Positions 23,494 through 64,000 of a stretch of DNA of 64,000 bases are shown here, piece by piece. This DNA is from Mixophyes australis. Its lineage: Eukaryota > Chordata > Amphibia > Anura > Limnodynastidae. The position numbers were made by a program, and so were the translations under genes. The DNA lies in the NCBI GenBank assembly GCA_036250195.1, contig JAVHZZ010000004.1, positions 145,413,729 to 145,477,728 on the forward strand, written 5' to 3'. Below the pieces are notes generated by a model that made no database searches, was not told the origin of the DNA, and saw only the letters and a program-made list of their open reading frames with translations. Every line of letters begins with the position of its first letter. Position 1 is the stretch's first letter.

Positions 23494-25400
23494 TTACAAG
23501 ACGCCACAGTTGGTCAGGCAACGTGGTCTGACTGCGTGTCACTTTATTGCAAAATTTCTCTAACCCATGCCCCATTTAAACACTGGTCTTTGAAATTAAA
23601 TGAATTATTATTACAAGACACATACTACAGATCTCAATTGGAGATGGCCTTCAATGAATATATAGATGTTAAAGACACCTCTGATGTCTCTAAGGTTACT
23701 ATTTGGAAGGCACATAAATGTGTTCTAAGAGGCAAATGTATCCAGCTAGATACTTTCCTTAAGGAACAAAAGGAGGCCCAAAGGAATGCCCTGTTAAAGA
23801 AAATTAGGACTCTAGAAACCACACATAAAGCCTATCTATCTAGAGATACATTTGCAGAGTTAGTGGAGGCAAGAACTAATTTTAATAAATAATTAAATGA
23901 CAACATAAAACTATCCTTCCGTAGGTGTCACAGTAGATTCTTCTGTTGGGGGAATAAACCAGACAAAAAGTTGAACATGGCACTTAGGGCTGTAAGAGCT
24001 TTGTCATTCATCCATTACATCAAGGATGAATAGGGAATAACACACCATGTAATAGGCAAGATTGCATCTACTTTTTGCTTTATAGAGTGATCAGATGAAA
24101 CAAGCAAGAGAAACTATTGATGCATATTTAACTAAAATTGACTTTCCAGGGCTTTTGGTGAAGGACAGGGACCATTTGAAGAAACAGTTTACTTCCACTG
24201 AACTGGAGCAATAACTTCATCCACTGCTGGCAAAAGTCCTGGGCTCGATGGCTTTACAATAAATTACTACAAAGCTTTTATTGATAAACTCACTCCTTTC
24301 CTTCTCAAGGCCTGTAATGCAATCTCACATCAACACTTGTTCTCTGACCAAGCTCTAGATGCGCATATTACTATAATACGTAAAGAGGGGAATGACCCTT
24401 TCCCTATGCCCCAACTACCGCTCAATGTCTTTGCTTAATATTGATATGAAGCTACTAGCAAATAGACAAACTTCTACTACCCAAGCTGATACATTAGGGA
24501 AAATTCAATTGGCAGGCATGCGCGTGGACATGCCGGAAAATATGGTAGGAATCTCCCCCTGGTGGCACGAGGAGAAACGAACAGAGATTCTAGCCATAGC
24601 ATATTGGTGCAAGGTGTCTCTGAAGACATTCTAAACACCTTGCGCCGAGTTGAATCGTCCCTACATTGACCAAGTTGGGTTTGTAACAGGACACGAGGCC
24701 CGAGACAACGCAATGGTTAGATCTCATCCATCACTAAAATCAGACTTCGCCTCAGTTCTCCCATCGACTGATGCCGAAAAGGCTTTCGATAAGCGTGGAT
24801 TGGGATTATATCAAGGATGCTGAGGCAGATGGATTTAGAGCTGACCTCCATCCATTAGAAATCATTGTTCAAGTCTTCCTTAGCTAGAATTAAATTTAAT
24901 GCATCTTTATTCAACCCATTTACTATCGGGAACGGCTCCAGACAGGAATGCCCACTCTCCTGTTGATCTTTGTCCTCTGTATGGGTATGTTAAATTTTGA
25001 AGAATCCAGATGATATAACATAGTTGGCACTCAAGAATATAAGATGATACTCTTTGTGGACGTTGTACTAGCGACACTTTCAAGGTCATATGTGTCGATC
25101 CTTAACCTAGTAGTCAAATTGCAAGAATTCAGCAAATTGACTAACTTTAAATTATTCAACATTTGTTGTACTGAACCTCATGACCCCACCCTGGGTGGTT
25201 GAGGGCTTAAAACATGCATTCTCTTTTGTTTGGCAACACTACCATCAAAAATACTTAGGAGTCTATATTACAAAGGATCTATTCTACCCTTTTATTTACC
25301 AACAACTTTCAGCTGCTTACTAAACTGGATAAAGAATTAAATGGTTGGAAATCCCAAAACTTCACATGGATGGGGATAATTAATATTCTCAAAATGATCT
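23494..25400 (+). pseudogene. L1-type ORF2 reverse transcriptase region
   Basis: A 118-codon open piece (23536-23892) reads ISLTHAPFKHWSLKLNELLL and then IWKAHKCVLRGK, a linker typical of vertebrate L1. Further on come SAGKSPGLDGFTINYYKAF (24.2 kb), YRSMSLLNIDMKLLANR (24.4 kb), YIDQVGFVTGHEARDNAM (24.66 kb) and KELNGWKSQNFTWMG (25.33 kb). Stops and frame changes are frequent. Confidence 0.85.
24495..24660 (+). mobile_element. Miniature inverted-repeat element inside the L1
   Basis: This piece of about 166 bp has ends AGGGAAAATTCAATT and GAGTTGAATCGTCCC in inverted relation, flanked by a direct TACATT on both sides. It splits the LINE reverse transcriptase between LANR and YIDQVGF, which confirms it as an insertion. 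Confidence 0.65.
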
Positions 25401-25419
25401 CTCTAAAATTCCATCTCTT

Positions 25420-25790
25420 GCCCAATCCTGTCACTTCCAGCTCCGAAACATTACCCGTATCAGACCCTGCCTCTCCCAGGATGCCACCAAAATACTTATC
25501 CACTCACTGATCATTTCTCGTTTCAACTACTGCAACTCTCTCCTTACTGGCCTAACCAGCACCTCTTCAATTTATACTTAATGCTGCAGCTAGACTTATC
25601 TTCCTCTCTCACTGCCCCACATCTGCCACCCCTTCCCCTACAGAATCTTCTTCAAACTCCTCAGCCTCACATACAAGATCCTCTCCAATCAGCCAAAGCC
25701 TGACACCTTCCCTCTTCTCTGGTAATCACAGCTCACTCCCTTATCCAAACTTTCACCTGTGCAGACCCCCCCCCCCCCCCCCCCCCTCAT
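25420..25790 (+). mobile_element. L2-type LINE fragment inserted in the L1
   Basis: The segment codes for CHFQLRNITRIRPCLSQDAT, then KILIHSLIISRFNYCNSLLT, the same domain as the L2/CR1 LINE at 12 kb but in plus orientation. It ends at a run of about 20 C, after which L1 sequence resumes. Confidence 0.75.
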
Positions 25791-26889
25791 TATTGAAGAC
25801 ATCTATAGTTCATTTCCAAGATATACAAAAGTATGCAAAAGGGATCTGGGCTATACACCAGATGAAGAAAAATGGCCAAAAATCTTTGTGCAAGGTACAT
25901 GAGTATGTATTTGAATCACAAATCAATTTGCACTCTCGCTGGTATAGATGCCCTGATATTTTGCATGAGATGTTGCCAGGGGTGCCCAATATTTGTTATA
26001 GGTGTTCACAAGGGCCAGGTAATCCTCTTCATATCTGGTGGGAATGTTCAAAAATTATACCCTACTGGGACAAAGGTATTCAAGTGTCCTGGGAAATACT
26101 TGAAGGGGATGTGCCCAGAGAACCAGAGTTTTAGCTCCTAAGTTTATCAATATTACTTATATCAAACTAATTTTTTTTTTTTTTTAAAGCATCTTAATGC
26201 CACCAAGGCGGTGATTCCCATTAGGTGTGGACCCTCCTCTCCTCCAGTGGTGTCAGACTGGTCCTCCAAATTGGAATTTTATAAGGACATGGGAGATGTT
26301 ATGTACGCAGCAGGTGATAACTATGAAAGCTTATGGAACACTTGGTTTAGATGGCTAGATTTTAAAGAATCTGAACTGTGTAAGACATTAAGCACCGAGG
26401 CCACCAACAGGGGGGGGCACGAAGATCAACACACGGAGACTCAGGTGACAGAATTAACTAGACCAACGAGTGATCAAGCTAAAATATTATCTCATCCTAC
26501 ATGTTTTTTGTGAATAGATACCAGCTACTCTGTTCTAAGCCTAAATTGAAATCATTACGGGCCAAGCTAAAGTTTCTTTATATGAAGTTCATATACAGGT
26601 TTCTTCATCTCACTCCCCCTATCCTTTTAAAACACATCTGCTTCTCCTGACTCTCCATTCACAAGTTCCCCCCAACTTTTTATCTCATCTAGTTCTCCAG
26701 CTTGGTTTGCTCCTTTACTCCATTGTTTGCTTCAGCAGTTGATTGGTATAGAAGGACATTTGATTTGACATTGCTTACATTTTGCATCTGCAATGTAATT
26801 TGGTCTTATGTGACTTGTATTACTTGAACATTCAATAAGAAAAAGTTTAAACAAAATCCTCAAAAATAACAATAAACACACAGTAAACA

Positions 26890-29800
26890 CTCAATAATAA
26901 ATAGATAAAGAAAGTCACAGATGCAATGTCAAGTTTACTTTATTTTTCACATTTGCAAAAAAAAAAAGAAAGACAAAGTTGGACCCAGTTGTGTATAGTT
27001 AAAGCTTTGGAATATAGATTTTTGATGCAAACATATTACGCAAAGAACAGGATATATAAAGTAAACATCAAATGGGTATAAAAGGAAAAATCCTGATGCA
27101 TTAACAATGATTAGCCAAGTACAAATAGTGTAAACATAACTTTAAAATGTTTTACTTGCACATGTATGTAAAACATGAGGAAGAAAGCAGGCATACTGTG
27201 CAGTGTTTAGCCAACATCCTGTTTAAGAAACAGTCTTGCTTGAACCATTGCTAATAAGTCTACGCAGTCTCTTGTCCTCAACTGAATATATTTATTAAAC
27301 ACACTTAAAAAGTCACTGTTAAGTATTTAAATAGGAGTTCTTCCCTACCCATGGGTCAGCATGACATGAATATATATTGGCTACTGCCTAAACTGGCCAC
27401 AAATACAAGATGTGTTTAGATTTTTTTGTTACATTATTGGTGTCTTTCAAACAATATATATGGTTAAATGTCCTGCATGCAGGTAGGCAGGTCCAGCAAC
27501 TACCTCTTCTGCTTCCCCCTTCTCCCAGTCCCAATTAGCAGCTGAAGTGTTCCATTGCTGCAAACTACAGATTGAAAAGCTGGCATTATTTTGATATTAA
27601 TGCATTAAGGGACAGCTGAATAAACTATTATGGTATAACACCAGACTGCATGAAGAAATAAGCCTTTTTTTTTTACCCTGCATTTTACCAGACATGTTGT
27701 AGAGACTATCTGCACACTAATAGTGAGGACCTGAGAACATATTGCTGGCTATGTATTGCCATTACATAAAGGTGGTCTTACGTTGACTTGGAAGGACGGT
27801 GGGAAGCAGCTGGTTAACCCACATAGGATAGTTTACATTTATTCGTCAACAACAACCAGTTAAGACAACAGAGCTGGTGAGAAAACAATGGACTAAACAT
27901 TTTAATGAACCTGTATTTTTCATGTGCTGTACATAGTGGGCTTGGCTAACTTATTCACTGATACATGTTTCTCAGAAAGACTTACGATGAGTGGAAAAGC
28001 AAACATAAAAATTATATATGAAGCCGTATAACTCATAGTATGAAGTCTAGCATGGTCCTATCACATTATAGAACAGATTTGCGGTGCTCAGGTATAAGTG
28101 CTATACAACCACAAAACACATAAAAATCAACATTTTCTCATATTTTACACTTTCTACAGTACACAAAATACTCTTTGTGTATTAAGTTTTCTGGTTACAC
28201 TCTTACAAATTTTTCTTTACAGATTTTGTTTTCAGCTCATCATTTCTTGAGTAAGCATAAACGTTATAACGCAAGTAAATTCTGTACTACATGTTCACTA
28301 TTGCAGAGGAAATAGAGAACTACATTCTAAACTTTCCACAACATTCTCATTCATTTACACTGACGGCAGCAAAAATATCCAAACTTAAAAGCTGGCTTTT
28401 TCCCCACTATAGCTGCTACTATAAATGGAAAACCTTAAAGCTCCACTACCACCTAGTAATATAATTTTCCGAACGTGCCCTCACCCCATGGGGGCTTTGA
28501 AAATTCTATAATACTAAAACAACTCAATAAAGCTCACACTCTTTAAATGACACAAGGGGAGTGAAACACAATCACAAGCCAGAATCTTGACGAAGTTTGC
28601 GATTTTACTTCTCATTGTCCACCCAACCCCACTTTTTTTGGCCAGAGCCGAGAGTAAAACAGAGAAGGGAGTATGTAATAGGTGGTAGTGTGGCTTTACG
28701 CTTTCAAGAGACTCACTACATGCATACGAAACTGAAATATTGACATTTGCAGGCTGTAAAATGTTACCACTAAATTTAAACCCAAAATAAATACATTTTT
28801 CCAAGTTTTAATTTTACATGATCCACGCTGCATCTAGACAGACTGCTGCTATGTCGGGAAGTCAAAGTTGGTTAAATTTGCAGCAGACTACATAAAAAGC
28901 AAGCCCTGCCCGTGATGCCAATCGTTTCATCATGGACTTTTGAACTCTTTGTGTGGCCTTTATATTAACTAGTCATACTGAGCCATTTGACATAGGATTA
29001 ATGAAAATGACAGTTGTCCATGAATGTGTTTAATTTCCAACAGTACTGTTACAGGCATTGGGAAATATCTACAGCGCAGCATAGAAAGGTAGCTTATTAA
29101 ATGAATGATATTTAGTGCAAAACTACAGCTGAAGTCTCGGACTTATTTTTGAAAGTTAACAAAATGCTAGTAGTTTGTTTTTGTTTTTAAAGAATGAGAC
29201 CCGATGATAGCAGCTTGCCCAAAAACATTGATGTGTCATATGCAATTGTAGCTATAAAAGATGATAGCTTATAAATTAATTACATATAAAATATATATTT
29301 TTTAGCGCACATATAAGGAGTATTTTACACCAAGAAGAAAACTAAACCCAGCTGTTTGTCTGACAACAGAACACATTGGAGCTTAAAGAACTAATCCCTA
29401 AAATGGAATACTTTACATTTTAGTGGTAGTACACTGGAATGTCTGCCCAACAATGTATTTGTTTACCTCTTCACTTAATTACTAATTGTTGACGTTCCTC
29501 CTACAATTAGGCGGATGTACTAATGGGGTTGGATACAGGTCAAAAAGTGGAAAATTCAGTCATTTAAAATGCTGTGATATCGTTAGTCCTGTCGCTGTAT
29601 ATGAATCCACACAATGCACTTCTGCAAAGCGGTCAGGTCCCCCCCAACATGGCAACCCACTACAGAGGAGTCAAAAAGTGAATGATGTACATATTTAGTT
29701 TAGTATAAACCCATGCTGTTACATATAAAATGTATTATTCAGCTCAGTAATACAGAGCATTTGCAATAAATTAATGTTAAATTGTGGCTTTACTCACACG

Positions 29801-31591
29801 TCAACGTGTGTCAAGAGTACATATTGAATGGTTGCAGTACCCAAATATATGAAGGATTTCTCCTTTATCTGGGGCAAAACTAGAAATTGAAGACACTTAC
29901 TAGATTAGCCTGGTAAAGGTGATGGCTTGTTTTTTTTCTTTTCCTTTTTAAAGTGGAATGCAAACCTAAGAAATTGATCACTGTGTGTTGCTGTATTTCT
30001 GTCAAAGTCTGTCCTACTAATAACAAACTCCACTGTTGGCAGCACTGTTATGTACATTAAAAATGGGACGTGGTATATCAGTTTTTGAACACAGACAATC
30101 CAAGCAAAGGATTTATTTTATCATTTTTTTTCTCAGTCCTACTTCTAGAGATCATCAAGACAACTACCAGTTAACAATTTTAAAAACGGATGTCTAAACA
30201 ATATTCATCCATCACATGAATAAATAGAATATTTTCCTAGATTTAGTTCCACAAAAAACAAGTCAAAAGAAATTCCAGTTAAGGAACATTTGTGGCTATT
30301 CACTAAAGCTGCAGTTATAAAGCCAACTATGTTATTATACTAAAATGAGAAAATAAAAAAAAAAACTTAAGAAAAAATAAAAATGTAAATAAATTGCACT
30401 CAGATACAGCTTTAATGCTAATTCACATCAGTAATCACAGTATTTCAAAACATGTGGACAGCTCAAGTTCCAAGTTCCATATTTATTGCTTAGTCAGTTA
30501 AAAAACCAAAATCAGACCTTGCAATGCAGCAACTGTAAAAAAAACCCCTATAACAACACCAATAGTAGTTAATTGAAACTGCATGTACCTTTCATTTACT
30601 CATGTTTCTTAACAACTGCTGGGAAAAATATGCAATGGAAAAATTAAATAAGAAGGAGCCATGCAGATACAAAAACAATTGCTATTGATTTTGTCGGAGA
30701 TGTCGAAATATACTTGAGAAATCTTGATAATGCATATTGAAACCAAAGCAACTTGTATTTATTCAGATTCATTTACAAAAATTAATGGTACAATTCTGGC
30801 TTATAAAAGGCCTTGCTTAAAAGCAGTCTACCTTTCTTTGTAACATTTATCTAAACAGAACTTTCCTGTATTGAGCAGAGTGACCTAGTCTGTAGAGTTA
30901 ATCAGAAAGCAAACCACTGTGTGCATTCACTGCTGCATAAAGAAATAATTATAGATTAAATAATGTAATCCATCGGAAGAAAGGAAATATGAAGGACAAT
31001 TTAACCACCACAGGTAAACCCTATAGCATGTTCCTCTTCATCTGAGCTACATATTATTGTAAACGGATCCCTTGGTTTAGTCACAGTCACGTCATCAGAA
31101 TGTCAGTGTTACTACAGCATCACCTCAACTATTTCATAGGGTTCGGAGTGTGACAAATAAAACATTGTTTTCCTGTATTGTTATCTTCCAATCCATTTTA
31201 TCTCTAACCCCCTAAATAAGAGCTTATTAACACCTATTGTACATAAAGAGGAAGATTCAAAACAATTGCTGCAGATGTAACAAATCTATTTGTAGCATTG
31301 CTAATTCATGACAACGAACAACTGGAAATTCAACATGGCAGTAGTTTGGTGTTTCATGCTTTCAAGTCTCCCTCACACACTCCAATGGAATGTGTCCTTA
31401 GTGCAAATACCACACGCCACACAGTGAGTCAGTAAACATTGCGGAGTTGGATTTCCTGCATTATTGGGGAAAGGGAAAAGGCGAAGAGCTGGGAAGAACG
31501 GAGGCGGGTCTCTTCAATGCTTTACGTGGGTTTGGTTGGGACCAGGGTGGGAATGTTGGGAGTAGACTGGCGATGGCTACGTCTCCCTGTT
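26890..31591 (-). other. Repeat-poor AT-rich stretch, possible long IMPDH1 3'UTR
   Basis: This stretch directly follows the IMPDH1 stop codon and is notably free of recognisable transposons compared with its surroundings. On the minus strand AATAAA occurs near 30,757 (about 0.84 kb after the stop), near 30,110, and at about 26,945 next to the L1 boundary. The short open frames in it show no known protein. Which poly(A) signal is used cannot be told from sequence. It could equally be plain intergenic DNA. Confidence 0.4.
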
Positions 31592-62806
<31,215 letters not shown>

Positions 62807-62879
62807 CTGAAAAAGAAAGAAAATGTTCTGTAAATTGACTGTCGTACACAAAATCACTGTAGGAATGTATCTGGTAGCA

Positions 62880-63690
62880 AAGCACGGTGTGCCGATTTAA
62901 ATCAACTTGATTTTAACTGCGATTTAAATTGCATGATTTTTTTTTTTATTATTCATTTTAATCACCATTAAAAAAATCCAGGGTTTTAACAAGCTTTTAA
63001 TGCTAATTGGCATACTGTGCAATATGGACCATAGTCCTTTGCTTAACCCATCCACATTCAAATAGCCTTCTACCAACACTAGTCAAGTTCCAAGTAAAAG
63101 CAACCTCGTTTAAAGACCTCGTTTGACCACGATTTGTGTCAACAGTGGCATCAATAGACTGGTGGAAAATGCACAATGGTTCAGAAACTGTAGCTGGTAA
63201 TGAAAAAAATCACGGTAGCAGCTGCAGCATCATCAGCTTCAGTAGAAAGAGTTTTGACAGCTCCAAACCAAATGTGGAAAATACTGAGAAACCGCTTTTG
63301 CAGCTTTGCACTAGTTTTGCAAAGCTGCAAAACTTGTTTCTTTTTAAGGCGTTCAATAAACCTAATGTGTAGGCTCATTCAGATTTACAAATCATGGAAG
63401 GCAATTGCAACTATTGTAACTTTTAACATCATGGCTGTTTCTTTCCTTTTGCAGTTCATGTTGTGATTTGTGTGTATAGTTTGCTGTGCCATGCCATGAT
63501 TGGTGACACTGTCAAGTCATTTAAATTGACTATATTAAAGATGCAGTATTTTAAAAGAACTTTGTATTGTTGTTTTTACTTCTTTATTTGCTTACGTGAC
63601 CATTTTTGTAAAAATCCCTCCCCCCCCAAAAAAAACAAAAAACAAAAACCTGTTTTTTGTTTTTTAAATAATCGTGATTGTTTCACTCTC
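62880..63690 (+). pseudogene. Decayed hAT-like transposase end
   Basis: An open stretch at 63200-63370 reads ASSASVERVL, then ILRNRF, and ends LRRSINLM. This resembles the hAT C-terminal dimerisation domain (SS.S.ERVF ... RNRL ... L). The flanks have ATTTAAATCA-rich sequence seen at some hAT ends. The match is short and decayed. Confidence 0.4.
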
Positions 63691-63782
63691 TGAGCAAAAG
63701 TAAAAGCAGTACATTATGACAAAGCGGAGGACCAACTCGATTCTGAGCTGTACAAATCTGTCAAAAGTCAACGTGCATGGGC

Positions 63783-63946
<164 letters not shown>

Positions 63947-64000
63947 CTCACCCCATGTATGACTTTGGGGGCTGGATTGCAAGAAAAACATGAAAATTTC

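Overview
This is vertebrate nuclear DNA, most likely from a frog. It is AT-rich and intron-rich, and full of LINEs, DNA transposons and one DIRS-type retroelement. Only two protein-coding genes can be supported, both on the minus strand. One is the short-wavelength cone opsin (OPN1SW/SWS1; start codon and exons 1-4 present, exon 5 lies left of the window). The other is inosine-5'-monophosphate dehydrogenase 1 (IMPDH1; 13 coding exons covering residues 33-514, while the first coding exon lies right of the window). All splice junctions were placed by hand. Exon lengths and phases close exactly: opsin 346/169/166/240 nt, and IMPDH1 adding up to the 514-residue human length if 33 residues are coded upstream. 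The opsin resembles amphibian SWS1 most closely (Met at site 86, an SRYIPEG segment, KPMGNF).

Layout. 1-10,900: the opsin gene, transcribed leftward, with a TATA-like promoter near 10.8 kb. Its introns hold two tRNA genes, Pro(AGG) and Thr(AGT), and several short inverted-repeat elements. 10,900-31,590: the interval between the genes, with an L2/CR1-type LINE (11.7-13.96 kb), an inverted pair of tRNA-Pro(TGG) genes (14.36-14.73 kb), a hAT element nested in a Tc1 fragment (17.2-17.6 kb), and a broken mosaic L1/Tx1-type LINE (20.0-26.9 kb). The stretch 26.9-31.59 kb is low in repeats and may be IMPDH1 3'UTR. 31,592-62,806: IMPDH1. Its last intron is 15.2 kb long and carries a roughly 1-kb 26-bp minisatellite and a complete-looking but decayed 5.4-kb DIRS retroelement. 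Its other introns carry hAT and fold-back elements and a dead Tc1 transposon. 62.9-64 kb: a decayed hAT-like piece and an 80-unit GT repeat.

How the genes relate. OPN1SW makes the short-wavelength cone pigment. IMPDH1 makes XMP for GTP synthesis, and in mammals it is the main IMPDH of photoreceptors, where GTP feeds cGMP signalling. Both lie on human 7q32, so the pairing is known linkage rather than an operon. I found no convincing new multi-gene system. The most useful leads are the opsin tuning residues, the tRNA genes inside opsin introns, the open alternative frames at the IMPDH1 C-terminal exon, and the DIRS element with its diagnostic terminal and internal repeats.
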